From: Ignavibacteriales bacterium
Lineage (GTDB): Bacteria > Bacteroidota > Ignavibacteria > Ignavibacteriales > Ignavibacteriaceae
Assembly: GCA_016707285.1 (NCBI GenBank)
Contig: JADJIA010000001.1
Coordinates: 124,001-188,000 of the forward strand
Direction of reading: 5' to 3'
DNA: 64,000 bases
The position numbers and the translations under genes were made by a program. The notes beneath the pieces are model-generated. The model saw only the letters and a list, made by a program, of their open reading frames with translations, was not told the origin of the DNA and did no database searches. Shown here piece after piece: positions 8,227-18,015 of the stretch. Each line of letters starts with the position of its first letter. Position 1 is the stretch's first letter.

Positions 8227-9339
8227 ATGGAAAATGGAACAATAAAAAGAATTGCTGTTAACACCGGAGGTGGAGATGCTCCCGGGTTAAATGCCGTTAT
8301 CAAAGCGGTTACAATGTCTGCAATTCAAAGAGGCTGGGAGGTTTACGGAATTAGAGACGGCTATAATGGCGTCTTTCTTCCCGCTCAATATCCCAATGGA
8401 GATGGAGTAATAAGACTGACTCATGAGTTGGTTAAAGATATTACTGCCATGGGCGGAACCATACTGGGGACAACAAATAGAGGAAATCCTCTTAAGTTTC
8501 CTATGAAAACCGCAAACGGAACGATCGTCGAAGTTGACAGATCTGATGAAATTGTTGAAGGATTAAAAAGACATAATATTGATGCGGTTGTCGCAATCGG
8601 CGGTGATGGTTCATTAACAATGGCTAACGAATTCCATAAAAAGGGTGTTCGAATAGTTGGCGTTCCTAAAACAATCGATAATGACCTTTCAGGAACTGAT
8701 ACAACATTTGGATTTGATACTGCAGTATCCTTTGCAACTGAATGTATAGATCGCCTCCATTACACTGCAAAATCCCACAAAAGGATTTTGGTTGTTGAAG
8801 TTATGGGAAGATACGCCGGCTGGATAGCACTTAACTCTGGTGTCTCCGGTTCAGCTGATGTTATTTTGATCCCTGAAATACCCTACGACATCAAAAAAGT
8901 TGCTGATTTTCTCAATGGTACTTTCACTGAAGAGAAAGATTATGCTATTGTAGTGGTCGCCGAGGGTGCATTCCCCAAAGATGGTGGTTATGCTGTCATT
9001 GAAAAGGAAGCCGGTAAAGCCGAGAGACTTGGTGGAGCCGCTGACAAAGTAGTGGAACAATTGAGTCATCTGGTTAAAAAAGAAGCCAGAACTGCGATAC
9101 TTGGACATCTGCTCAGAGGTGGAAGCCCGACAACCTTCGACAGACTTTTGTCGCTCCGGTTTGGCGCTGCCGCGGTTAGAGCACTCGAAGAAGGACAGTC
9201 GGGAGTAATGGTTGCTCACAAAGTGCCTATTATGACTTACATCCCTATTGAAGAAGCTGTCGGCAAATTGAAGACTGTTAATCCTGAGGGAGAAACAATC
9301 AGAACCGGCAGAGAGCTCGGAATCTGCTTCGGCGATTAA
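8227..9339 (+). CDS. pfkA: 6-phosphofructokinase, G/K-type
   Basis: 370 residues of the PfkA family, which phosphorylates fructose 6-phosphate in glycolysis. GGGDAPG (14-20) and GGDGS (125-129) form the phosphoryl-donor site and PKTIDND (147-153) holds the catalytic Asp151. Gly128, equivalent to E. coli Gly104, points to ATP as donor, while Lys148 (Gly124 in E. coli) is the residue found in pyrophosphate enzymes. This G/K pairing occurs in actinobacterial ATP-PFKs, so ATP is the likelier donor. At 370 residues it is longer than the E. coli enzyme, as usual for this subgroup. A strong terminator follows. Confidence 0.95.
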   Translation: MENGTIKRIAVNTGGGDAPGLNAVIKAVTMSAIQRGWEVYGIRDGYNGVFLPAQYPNGDGVIRLTHELVKDITAMGGTILGTTNRGNPLKFPMKTANGTIVEVDRSDEIVEGLKRHNIDAVVAIGGDGSLTMANEFHKKGVRIVGVPKTIDNDLSGTDTTFGFDTAVSFATECIDRLHYTAKSHKRILVVEVMGRYAGWIALNSGVSGSADVILIPEIPYDIKKVADFLNGTFTEEKDYAIVVVAEGAFPKDGGYAVIEKEAGKAERLGGAADKVVEQLSHLVKKEARTAILGHLLRGGSPTTFDRLLSLRFGAAAVRALEEGQSGVMVAHKVPIMTYIPIEEAVGKLKTVNPEGETIRTGRELGICFGD

Positions 9340-9360
9340 GCGACCAATAAACTAAAATTA

Positions 9361-9397
9361 AAAAAGGCTGCCATTTTTTTTGACAGCCTTTTTTTGG
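9361..9397. terminator. Rho-independent terminator after pfkA
   Basis: Stem AAGGCTG / CAGCCTT around a T-rich loop, followed by seven T. It lies between convergent genes and its A run makes it plausible on both strands. Confidence 0.85.
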
Positions 9398-9419
9398 TTT
9401 AAAGTCTCTTCTTTGGATT

Positions 9420-10658
9420 TTATTTCATCAGGTTAAGTTTTAATACTTGAGAAAAACTGCCATTTTCAGATATAAATTCCACTCTGGCAAAATATACACC
9501 GGATGAAAACCTTGAAGCCTCCCAGATATAACTTCCCTTGCCGGCGTGGGTAACACCCATCATCTCAGATGAAACGATCTGACCTAAAGTATTATAAATA
9601 TACAGGTTAAGCACACCCGTTGAAGGTAAATTCCAGGCAATTGTTGTTGCGGGATTAAATGGATTTGGATAAGCATTTTCAACAACAAATGATGTTGGAA
9701 GTTCTATCTCCTTAATACCGGTTGGAGTCTGTTTAAATATGTATTTTTGATATACAGGGATATGATCAGAAGCATAATGAAGTGCATCAGCGATCACCTG
9801 ACCAACTGCGGTGTTTGATGGTCGATTGATTGAATCGTTATAATGTTGTCCGTCGTTACCATACGCAACATTCGAATTTCTTACATACTCAATCCCACCA
9901 GTGTCGGAAACGGCCTGCGAGAAAAGTATCATATCAAATCTGTCATCCATACCACCTGTTGCACCACCCCCAAATGATCTTGTTCTTGGAGACTGTGTAT
10001 GATGAATTGCATACTGAGACTGTCCAAATGACCCGCTCATTATTATTGGATCAATAAAATGTCCTTCAGTTCCGGCTACATTTGCTCTCAATTTCTGATA
10101 AGCAACTTCGGTGGCACCATAGATGTTAAAATCTCCCAATACTACAAAATTTCTTCCTGCAGGCCAGGAATTGGTTACTTTTCGTAATGAATCAACTTCC
10201 CTGCCTCTTGCAATTTCATTATCAGAGCCGGTGCTTGCTTTAAGGTGAACAGAGAAGATGTATAGTGTATCGAGTGTCACTCTGTGTCTTATTTGGAATA
10301 GATTTATGTCTCTAAGTGCTGTGGCTATTGGAGTGTTGCTTAAATAGTCAAACTTCGTTGAATCATAAAATATGGCATTATCGGAATCAGGCCCGTCTAA
10401 AAATGCTCCCTTGTTATAATTTGGGGATACTGTTTTCATCACATTAAACAGGAAACCATCAACACCAATCTGGGAGGTAATTTCCTGAACCAATAAAACA
10501 TCAGGTTTTACCGCATTCATTATGGTTTTGTAATAGTTGTTTCGAACGGCGGCTGTCGTTCCCGGATAGTTCAACAAATTATACGACATTAATAAAATTG
10601 TATCTTGAGCCACTATCGGCAGGGTTAAAAACACAATCAGCGTAAAGAATCTTTTCAA
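9420..10658 (-). CDS. secreted endonuclease/exonuclease/phosphatase-family protein with T9SS sorting domain
   Basis: 412 residues. A signal peptide (MKRFFTLIVFLTLPIVAQ) is followed by an EEP-type domain (about 20-310): MSYNLLNYPG, the metal ligand Glu in VLLVQEITSQ, FSVHLKASTGSDNE, VVLGDFNIYG and the terminal catalytic His in ASDHIPVY. The last 85 residues are a type A sorting domain starting NAYPNPFNPATTIAW and ending in a short basic tail, so the protein is probably exported through the type IX system to the surface or medium. The substrate may be nucleic acid or a phosphoester; it cannot be fixed from sequence. It stands alone between convergent pfkA and the gene upstream at 10735. Confidence 0.85.
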   Translation of the reverse strand: MKRFFTLIVFLTLPIVAQDTILLMSYNLLNYPGTTAAVRNNYYKTIMNAVKPDVLLVQEITSQIGVDGFLFNVMKTVSPNYNKGAFLDGPDSDNAIFYDSTKFDYLSNTPIATALRDINLFQIRHRVTLDTLYIFSVHLKASTGSDNEIARGREVDSLRKVTNSWPAGRNFVVLGDFNIYGATEVAYQKLRANVAGTEGHFIDPIIMSGSFGQSQYAIHHTQSPRTRSFGGGATGGMDDRFDMILFSQAVSDTGGIEYVRNSNVAYGNDGQHYNDSINRPSNTAVGQVIADALHYASDHIPVYQKYIFKQTPTGIKEIELPTSFVVENAYPNPFNPATTIAWNLPSTGVLNLYIYNTLGQIVSSEMMGVTHAGKGSYIWEASRFSSGVYFARVEFISENGSFSQVLKLNLMK

Positions 10659-10734
10659 ATTTTACTCGTCTTTTTTAGAATATTAGTCTTCTGAAATATA
10701 TGAATATCTTTCAGAATAAGAGGTTAATAAATCT

Positions 10735-12816
10735 TTACTTTTCGAGGTTGGCAAAAAGCTCAGCGGCGGTTTTCACCGGTAACAAACATGCTGCTTTTTT
10801 ACAGAGATAAAATGAACATCCCCCCTCACCGGGTTGCATATCTGCTGTGAAAGGAGCAATATTCTCAATTTTTTTACTGTTTTTTTCATCTTTACGTATC
10901 ACAAACACATTTTCATAAGCTGATTTGCCAAGTTCAATCAAAGCGGATTGGATTTCAGGATGATCCTTCTCCCCTGCAATTACGAGTTCATATGCCGGAA
11001 ACAACAACGATTCCATTGATGACAGGAAGAAAGAATGTGCAAAAGGTGCTTTGTTGATATTACCTGAAAAAGCATCGATGATTTCTGCTGTCATTTCGAG
11101 AAACTTTGGTTCCCCGGTATAATGATAAAGGGAGTTCATCACATTTAGCGCAACCGAATTGCCTGAGGGTATTGCTCCGTCATAAACATCCTTCCACCTT
11201 GCCGGAAGCTTTTCAGCTGTTGATGAGGTAAGGTAAAAACCACCACTCTTTTTATCAAGGAAACCATCTATCAGTTCATGGGCATATTTAAGTGCAAGTG
11301 CAAGATATTTTGAATTGAAAGTTGTTTTATATAACTCAACTAATCCAAAAGAATAAAAAGCAAGATCATCAAGAAATGCCGGAATAGCGGTATCCGCTTG
11401 ACGATATCTGTGGAACAAAGCCCCGTTCACAACCATATATTTTTCAATAAACCTTACTGTACTTTCAGCAGCTTCTGTGTATCCTGATTCTTTTGTGGTT
11501 CTACCCGCAAATGCCAGGGCTGCTATCATCAGTCCGTTCCAGTCCGCAAGAATTTTATCATCCAGATGGGGACGAACTCTTTTGCTTCTCTCTTCAAGAA
11601 GTCTTGCTTTATATCCCTCAACTTTTTCAGCAACCCATTCTGGAGGTTTTCCAAGTCTGCTTATGGTTAATTCCAGCGGTTCAGAAAGAAAAATTACATT
11701 TTCACCGGTGAATCCACCTCTGATCCTGTCAACAAAGTTTCCTCTTTCATCCACAAAAAATATTTCTTTGAAATTTTCGAAGTCTTCTTCAAAATATTCT
11801 TTTAATTCATCGTATGACCAGACATAAAACTTCCCCTCTTCCCCATCGGAATCGGCATCCTCGGCACTATACCAGCCACCCTCCTCAGACCTCAAATCAG
11901 TTTTGATATAGTGGAAGATTTCAGAGATGACCTCTTTATAAAAACTGTCGCCGGTAATCTTAAATGCTGATGAATATGCATACATAAGCATGGCCTGATC
12001 ATAGAGCATTTTCTCGAAATGAGGTAAACGCCATTCTTCATCTGTGGAATATCTGTGAAAACCGTTTCCAAGATGATCATATATCCCCCCCAAACGCATC
12101 GAAATTAAAGTTTTTTCTGCCATCTCGAGCGCCTTTGTTTCACCGGTAAGCACAAAATAGCGTAATAGAAATATCAGATTGTGTGGTGAGGGGAATTTTG
12201 GTGCAGACCCAAAACCGCCGTGGGCTGAGTCGAATCTCGATTCAAACTGTGAATAGGCAGTGTGAAAATCTTCGAGACCGGGGTTACTGTCATTTACCGG
12301 TTGGGGTGTTTCATTCAGGGCTTCAGTAATCTGGTTGGCTGAAGCATCAATCTCTGATCTTCTCTCATTCCATAAAGAGTTTACCTTGTTTAACAGGTCT
12401 ATCAATCCCATCCGCCCGTGTCGGGATTCTTTTGGGAAATATGTACCCGCAAAAAACGGTTTTTTATCCGGTTTGAGAATAACCGTAAGGGGCCATCCCC
12501 CACTGCCGGCAATCATCTGACAAACAGCCATATAGATCGAGTCAATGTCGGGACGCTCTTCCCGGTCAACTTTTACAGGAACAAAGTTTGTATTCAGGAT
12601 TTCTGCTACAGCGGAATCTTCGAAAGACTCCTTTTCCATCACATGACACCAGTGACAGGTGGAATATCCAATTGAGAGAAAAACGGGTTTGTCTTCCTTT
12701 ATTGCTTTTTTAAAAGCTTCTTCACCCCACGGATACCAATCAACAGGATTGGTTGCGTGCTGCAACAGGTATGGACTTTTTTCATGAATAAGCCGGTTAT
12801 GTTTTTGCTCTGCCAT
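10735..12816 (-). CDS. thioredoxin-domain protein of the YyaL/SPATA20 family (DUF255)
   Basis: 693 residues. The N-terminal thioredoxin-like DUF255 domain (about 1-165) holds the CxxC pair C54/C57 in STCHWCHVMEKESF and the typical NRLIHEKSPYLLQHA start. The rest resembles an alpha/alpha six-barrel of the glycoside hydrolase type, with HLGNGFHRYSTDEEW and LADWNGLMIAALA as family landmarks. These proteins are widespread and cytoplasmic, and their activity is not established; suggestions include redox control or sugar epimerase-like chemistry. It is monocistronic here, with 65 bases to the next start on either side. Confidence 0.92.
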   Translation of the reverse strand: MAEQKHNRLIHEKSPYLLQHATNPVDWYPWGEEAFKKAIKEDKPVFLSIGYSTCHWCHVMEKESFEDSAVAEILNTNFVPVKVDREERPDIDSIYMAVCQMIAGSGGWPLTVILKPDKKPFFAGTYFPKESRHGRMGLIDLLNKVNSLWNERRSEIDASANQITEALNETPQPVNDSNPGLEDFHTAYSQFESRFDSAHGGFGSAPKFPSPHNLIFLLRYFVLTGETKALEMAEKTLISMRLGGIYDHLGNGFHRYSTDEEWRLPHFEKMLYDQAMLMYAYSSAFKITGDSFYKEVISEIFHYIKTDLRSEEGGWYSAEDADSDGEEGKFYVWSYDELKEYFEEDFENFKEIFFVDERGNFVDRIRGGFTGENVIFLSEPLELTISRLGKPPEWVAEKVEGYKARLLEERSKRVRPHLDDKILADWNGLMIAALAFAGRTTKESGYTEAAESTVRFIEKYMVVNGALFHRYRQADTAIPAFLDDLAFYSFGLVELYKTTFNSKYLALALKYAHELIDGFLDKKSGGFYLTSSTAEKLPARWKDVYDGAIPSGNSVALNVMNSLYHYTGEPKFLEMTAEIIDAFSGNINKAPFAHSFFLSSMESLLFPAYELVIAGEKDHPEIQSALIELGKSAYENVFVIRKDEKNSKKIENIAPFTADMQPGEGGCSFYLCKKAACLLPVKTAAELFANLEK

Positions 12817-12881
12817 AATTTATCTTAGTTAGCCATTTCAAACAGAGAATGTGCCGTAATTTTTAATATTGACAAATCAAC

Positions 12882-13649
12882 TTACTTCTTTACTACCCAA
12901 CCGAGAATTCCATTGGGGGAGATCAAGTGTTTAATCTTCTCAAAAGGAAAATACACATCTGTGTAACCAAGAACATACGGTCCAACTTCATAAGGAACAA
13001 ATGTGTAATAGAGACCATCAGCCTTGACGATAAAATTACCATTCAACTGGAATTTATCATTTTCAAACCAGTAACCATAATCTGAAAGAGTTTGGTTCTC
13101 TGGAATTTCCCTCTCTTGCCTCACGATTTGTTCACCAAGTCTGTTCAATTCCTCTTCAGATCCTGCAATAAATATTTCAGATTGTCCCACCGGTTCACCC
13201 GTTCTGATATCAAAATTCAGTCCGACACAATAGGAATTTGGATGTGCACCTCCCAAATACTCATCGTGGAAGAGAAAAATAGAGATAAGCGATTCTTTGG
13301 AAAACTCATGACTCACATTTGTGGAATAAGTCCAATAACCTGTAAAATAGGATGAATCTTCATCTTCCTGAACAATTTGAAGAAACCCGTTATAAAGTTC
13401 ATCGGAACCACCGGTGGCTTCTCCAAATATTGCTGTTTGAATTGTGGAATTTATTTTTTTAGCAACCTGCCCTACAGAAGTGTCACCATAAAACACCGGG
13501 TATGAAATTTGCATCTGAAAGATGGTATCTTTTTGATTATTTTTGCCACTGTAAGCTTTCTCAAATGTCTCCATTTTATACTGAAGAGACTGGGCGCTCA
13601 AAGAAAGTGTAAATATTGCCAATATTATTGAGATTTTGAGTTTCATCAC
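12882..13649 (-). CDS. secreted DUF4163/DUF3298 domain protein (RsiV/PdaC-like)
   Basis: 255 residues with a signal peptide (KLKISIILAIFTLSLSAQ). An N-terminal DUF4163-like segment (IFQMQISYPVFYG ... VAKKINSTIQ) is followed by a DUF3298-like segment with its conserved GGAHPNSYCVGLNFD (about residues 133-147) and a C-terminal VPYEVGPYVLGYTDVYFPF. In RsiV this pair of domains binds lysozyme, and in PdaC it accompanies a deacetylase, but no catalytic domain is present here. A periplasmic cell-wall sensing or inhibitor role is only inference. It is divergent from the small secreted gene at 13710. Confidence 0.85.
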   Translation of the reverse strand: MMKLKISIILAIFTLSLSAQSLQYKMETFEKAYSGKNNQKDTIFQMQISYPVFYGDTSVGQVAKKINSTIQTAIFGEATGGSDELYNGFLQIVQEDEDSSYFTGYWTYSTNVSHEFSKESLISIFLFHDEYLGGAHPNSYCVGLNFDIRTGEPVGQSEIFIAGSEEELNRLGEQIVRQEREIPENQTLSDYGYWFENDKFQLNGNFIVKADGLYYTFVPYEVGPYVLGYTDVYFPFEKIKHLISPNGILGWVVKK

Positions 13650-13709
13650 TGTTACCTTAAATAGTCTTTAATCCATCAAACAATTTATCCAAGAAAAAAA
13701 ATTCCTGAA

Positions 13710-14162
13710 ATGACACCTTATAAAACGATTTACTACACCCTTGGTTTGCTAATTTGTATCATAACACCAACTCTTCAGGCACAAAACCAGGATAGTTCGG
13801 CGATATGGAAAGAACTTTCAACAAATAAATTTTTTACAGTCTATTACGACCTCAATTCACTGATAAATGCAAAAGGCAACAAGTTTGATCAGCCTGTAAA
13901 GACTGAATATAATTCTGAGCAAAAAATGTCAGGAATCGCTGACAAATATTTTACCGAAGTAATCATCTATTCAATAAATTTTGATGAAGGTAAATATTTC
14001 ATCAAAAAAGCAAGCTATCTAAATCGTAAAAAACAGGTAATAAAAGTTTTTGACTATACTTCCAATGGTAAAGTTGACACAAAACAGATGTTGCCGATAA
14101 CAAAGGGCAGCCCCGTTTTTGATATATTCCAGTTACACAAAACTCTCCATGGCAAAGGCTAA
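13710..14162 (+). CDS. small secreted protein, possibly surface-adhesin E-like
   Basis: 150 residues with a signal peptide ending near QAQ (residue 24). The mature part (WKELSTNKFFTVYYDLNSL ... YSINFDEGKYFIKKASYLNRKKQVIKVFDY) resembles the small beta-rich fold of proteins annotated as surface-adhesin protein E, in which a residue-by-residue description of a measured state is common; I am not certain. It overlaps the 3' end of the convergent histidine kinase gene by 4 bases, so the two genes share no room for a terminator. Function unknown. Confidence 0.6.
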   Translation: MTPYKTIYYTLGLLICIITPTLQAQNQDSSAIWKELSTNKFFTVYYDLNSLINAKGNKFDQPVKTEYNSEQKMSGIADKYFTEVIIYSINFDEGKYFIKKASYLNRKKQVIKVFDYTSNGKVDTKQMLPITKGSPVFDIFQLHKTLHGKG

Positions 14163-16147
14163 AGTTTGTAAAGTGGAATCGAGAAACTAAAGGTTGAACC
14201 TTCACCTTCCCTGCTCTCAACCTCTAATAAACCGCCGTGTCTTTTTATAAATTCATAACATAAAAGCAGACCCAATCCGGTCCCCTTTTCGTTTTCTGTT
14301 CCCACTGTTGTAACAAACTCATTCATTCTGAATAGTTTCGACATGGTTTCTTTCGACATTCCAACTCCGGAATCGCTTATGGAAAACTCAACCATATCGC
14401 CCACTTTGTCGGCGGTTACAATAATGCTTCCATTTCTCGGTGTAAACTTTATGCTGTTTGAGATGAGATTCCTTATTACAGTTTCGAGCATATCTTTATC
14501 TGCTAAAACGGCAAGTCCTTCCTCAACTTCAAGTATCAGTTCAATTTCTTTTTCATAAGTCAAGGGGAGAAGGATACTGTTTACATTGTGAAGTATGGCA
14601 TCAACTTCAACCCTGTCGGGTACAAATTTTAATCTGTTTGTCTGAATTCTTGACCAGTCAAGAAGATTGTTTAATAGTTCAAGGATCGCTTTTGCTGAAG
14701 AGTTTATTTTCTCAGCAAATTCACTGATTTCGTCTGCTGAAAGATCACCTATTTCAGTAATCAAAAACTCAGAGAAACCAAGAATTCCGGTGAAGGGACT
14801 TTTTAAATCGTGAGCGAGAATTGAGAAAAATCTGTCTTTTGACTGATTTGCTTCAAGGAGTTTGTGTTCGCTCGATTTAAGATCATTCTCCATCATTATG
14901 CGGTCGGTAATATCGGTTAACACTCCATTAATCTGTCTTTTACCGTTGTCCTCGAATACACTGTTGGTGGTTTGGAAATGGAGAACTCTTCTGTCTTTAT
15001 GATAGATTTTAATAGTGACAGGGTGGAAATTACCCTTTAGAAGGTCAATTGTGTGTTGTTTAAACTTAAGGATGTCGTCTTCGTGGACCAGATAGTCAAG
15101 TTTTTTACCGATTAGTTCTTCGGGACTGTAGCCATATTTCCTGACTGCGGAACTTACATAAGTCAAGTGCCCTTTTAGATCAAAAGTGTAGATGATATCA
15201 CTCAAGTTTTCAATTAAAGAGCGATATTTTGCCTCACTAAATTTTAAGGTTTCTTCTCTTTTTTTCAGTTCGATGGCCATGGCGATCTGGTGAGAAACAA
15301 AATTAAGAGTGTCCACATCAATCTGATCGTAGTAACGAGTAGTGTCGTCGTAGCGTTGAACCACGATAACCCCGATAAGTTCACCTCTCATGTTCTTTAG
15401 AGGTACGCCCATCCACTCCTCTGAATCACCACCAATAAGTTCAACAATTCCCAATCGTTCAAGATTTGTAAAATCATTTCTATCGAGTAGAAGAGGTTCC
15501 TGTTTTTTAATAATGTAACCGGTGAGGGTTTTTCCATTAATAGGCTCTTCTGCGAATGTAACCGCACCTTCAGGGGCATCAATCTCGTCAACAAAATAAG
15601 GAAAGGATATCATTCCCCTCTCATTATCTACAAGAGCTATGTAAAAATTCTTTGCGGGCATCAGTCCTGATACTATTCCATGAACCTTTTCGTAAAGCTC
15701 AAATAAATTTTCTGTAATATTTGTGGCTTGCGAAATCTCGTTGATCGCACTTCTTAACTTCGAATCACGCATCTCGAGGGTAAGATCGTTTAACATCACA
15801 AGATCAAAATATTCGTTTTCATAGAAAATCGGCACAGAAAAAATCTCAACATTTTTATCTCTGCCGGATACATCTTTAAATTCAAGTTTTACGCTTCCGG
15901 TGAGGAACTGAGATTTGATGAGCAAACACCGCTCTTCTGTATAATTTTGACCAAGCAGGAGTTTGGAGAGGTCTTTGCCAATTATTCCATCCCGCCCAAA
16001 CCCAAGATACTCTAAAGAAGCGTTGTTTGCCTCTTTGATATAACAGTCATCAGCTATATCAATAATCATCATTGGTGACGGGCTTTTATGAAATTTGCCG
16101 GAGAAGTTGAGACTTCTGCCGGCATTAATATTTAATTCTTCATCCAT
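14159..16147 (-). CDS. soluble sensor histidine kinase (PAS-GAF-PAS-HisKA-HATPase)
   Basis: 662 residues from ATG 16147, which lies 8 bases after the typA stop; the longer frame to 16204 would overlap typA. Order of domains: PAS (about 25-130), GAF (about 150-300), PAS (about 315-430), HisKA with the phospho-acceptor His in SILAHDLKSPF (about residue 460), then a HATPase with the N box NLISNSIKF, G1 DSGVGMS and G2 GTGLGL. No transmembrane helix is seen, so it should sense a cytoplasmic or diffusible signal. There is no adjacent response regulator; its partner must be elsewhere. Confidence 0.9.
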   Translation of the reverse strand: MDEELNINAGRSLNFSGKFHKSPSPMMIIDIADDCYIKEANNASLEYLGFGRDGIIGKDLSKLLLGQNYTEERCLLIKSQFLTGSVKLEFKDVSGRDKNVEIFSVPIFYENEYFDLVMLNDLTLEMRDSKLRSAINEISQATNITENLFELYEKVHGIVSGLMPAKNFYIALVDNERGMISFPYFVDEIDAPEGAVTFAEEPINGKTLTGYIIKKQEPLLLDRNDFTNLERLGIVELIGGDSEEWMGVPLKNMRGELIGVIVVQRYDDTTRYYDQIDVDTLNFVSHQIAMAIELKKREETLKFSEAKYRSLIENLSDIIYTFDLKGHLTYVSSAVRKYGYSPEELIGKKLDYLVHEDDILKFKQHTIDLLKGNFHPVTIKIYHKDRRVLHFQTTNSVFEDNGKRQINGVLTDITDRIMMENDLKSSEHKLLEANQSKDRFFSILAHDLKSPFTGILGFSEFLITEIGDLSADEISEFAEKINSSAKAILELLNNLLDWSRIQTNRLKFVPDRVEVDAILHNVNSILLPLTYEKEIELILEVEEGLAVLADKDMLETVIRNLISNSIKFTPRNGSIIVTADKVGDMVEFSISDSGVGMSKETMSKLFRMNEFVTTVGTENEKGTGLGLLLCYEFIKRHGGLLEVESREGEGSTFSFSIPLYKL

Positions 16148-16154
16148 GGTTTTT

Positions 16155-17999
16155 TCAACTGTTGTTGTTTTCTTTATCCAATTGCCTTTGAGCAAGTCTG
16201 GCATTTTTTCTGTCCATTTCGGTCAGATATCTCTTTCTTATTCTTAAAGAGAGTGGAGTAATCTCAACAAATTCATCGTCTGTGATCCATTCAAGCGCCT
16301 GCTCAAGGGTTAATAACCTCGCAGGTTCAAGTCTGATCGCATCATCTGTTCCCGAAGCTCTGAAGTTTGTTAATTGTTTGGCTCTTGTCACATTCACCGG
16401 CATATCCATGTCACGGGAATTTTCACCAACCACCATACCTTCATAAATTTTGGTACCGGGTTCTACAAAGAAAACCGATCTCTCTTGTAACTTATTTATT
16501 GAATAGGCTGTTGCAACTCCTGTTTCCATGCTTACAAGGGCTCCACGCGTTCTGTGTGAAATCTCCCCTTTAAATGGTTCATAAGAATGGAAATTGTGAT
16601 GTAAAATTCCCTCTCCTTTGGTATCGGTCATGAACTCACCTCTGTAGCCAATAAGCCCTCTCGAAGGAATAAAAAATTCGAGTCGGGTGTTCTCATTAAA
16701 TGGCAACATATTTTTAAGCTCTGCTTTTCTTTTACCGAGCTTTTCGATAACTGTTCCAACAAATGCCTCAGGTACATCAATTATTACATGTTCCACAGGT
16801 TCACTCACAACATCAAGTATCTTTTTCAGAATAACTTCAGGCCTGCTCACCTGGAGTTCATATCCTTCTCTTCGCATGTTTTCGATAAGGATTGAAAGGT
16901 GGAGTTCACCTCTTCCGCTTACCTTAAAAACATCAGGGGATTCGGTCATCTCAACCCTCAACCCAACATTCGATTTAAGCTCTTTTGAAAGTCTTTCACT
17001 TAAATTCCTCGTGGTAACATACTTCCCGTCCTGTCCGGCAAATGGTGAATTGTTTACCATAAAGTTCATTGTAATTCTGGGTTCTTCCACACCAAGTGAA
17101 AAGATTGGCTCCACTTTTTGTGGGCTGCACAATGTATCACCGATATCAAGATCTTCAAGACCTGCGATGGCGATAATGTCTCCTCCATAAGCTTCATCAA
17201 CTTCTTTTCGTTTTATGTTTTCAAACTCATAAAGTCTGGTAACTTTTGCGTTCAGTTTGTTCCCCTCGCGACTCACGAGTACAATTTGATCTCCGGTTTT
17301 TACATGACCAAAATGAATTTTACCAATTCCGATTCTGCCAAGATAATCGTTGTAATCAATTGCCGAAATCAACATTCTGAATGGTTCATTTCTGTCAGCG
17401 GATGGAATGGCAATCCTGTCAACTATCAAGTCCAACAATGGCTCAAGAGTTTCAGATTCATCTTCCAGGTTAACTTTCGCGATTCCCTGTTTTGCAATTG
17501 CATAAACATAAGCAAAATCGAGCTGTTCATCGCTTGCGCCGAGAGCTACAAAAAGGTCAAACACCTCATTTACAACTTCATCGGGTCTGGCATCTTTTCT
17601 GTCAATTTTGTTAATCACCACTATCGGTTTTAACCCAAGTTCCAGCGATTTCTTTAATACAAACTTTGTTTGTGGAAGAGGTCCTTCGGCGGCATCAACG
17701 AGTAACAAAACTCCATCAACCATCTTAAGAGTTCTTTCAACTTCCCCACCAAAATCGGCATGACCCGGTGTATCGATTATATTGATTTTGTAATCCTTGT
17801 AATAAACACTGAGATTTTTTGCAAGGATGGTTATTCCGCGTTCTCTCTCAATGTCGTTTGAATCCATCACTCTCCCCTGGACTGTCTGATTATCCCTGAA
17901 GGCTCCCGTCTGTTTGAGTATAAAATCAACTAAAGTGGTTTTGCCATGATCAACATGAGCAATTATTGCTATATTTCTTATCTTATCTATTTCGAACAA
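16155..17999 (-). CDS. typA: ribosome-associated GTPase TypA/BipA
   Basis: 614 residues, usual size. Translation-factor GTPase motifs are complete: GHVDHGKTTL (P loop), DTPGHADF with the catalytic His, NKIDRKDARP and the effector region RERGITILAKN. EF-G-like domains III and V follow, then the BipA-specific C-terminal domain (FFVEPGTKIYEGMVVGEN, NVTRAKQLTNFRASG). It helps 50S assembly and growth under stress or cold. It lies 16 bases after ychF and 7 bases before the sensor kinase gene, all on the minus strand. Confidence 0.97.
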   Translation of the reverse strand: MFEIDKIRNIAIIAHVDHGKTTLVDFILKQTGAFRDNQTVQGRVMDSNDIERERGITILAKNLSVYYKDYKINIIDTPGHADFGGEVERTLKMVDGVLLLVDAAEGPLPQTKFVLKKSLELGLKPIVVINKIDRKDARPDEVVNEVFDLFVALGASDEQLDFAYVYAIAKQGIAKVNLEDESETLEPLLDLIVDRIAIPSADRNEPFRMLISAIDYNDYLGRIGIGKIHFGHVKTGDQIVLVSREGNKLNAKVTRLYEFENIKRKEVDEAYGGDIIAIAGLEDLDIGDTLCSPQKVEPIFSLGVEEPRITMNFMVNNSPFAGQDGKYVTTRNLSERLSKELKSNVGLRVEMTESPDVFKVSGRGELHLSILIENMRREGYELQVSRPEVILKKILDVVSEPVEHVIIDVPEAFVGTVIEKLGKRKAELKNMLPFNENTRLEFFIPSRGLIGYRGEFMTDTKGEGILHHNFHSYEPFKGEISHRTRGALVSMETGVATAYSINKLQERSVFFVEPGTKIYEGMVVGENSRDMDMPVNVTRAKQLTNFRASGTDDAIRLEPARLLTLEQALEWITDDEFVEITPLSLRIRKRYLTEMDRKNARLAQRQLDKENNNS

Positions 18000-18015
18000 T
18001 CTGTTCTCCTGATTA

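Noticed and set aside
10689..10716. Imperfect palindrome TTCTGAAA / TTTCAGAA downstream of the DUF255 gene
   Set aside because: No T run follows on the minus strand, so it is a poor terminator; no regulator is implied. Possibly chance in AT-rich DNA.
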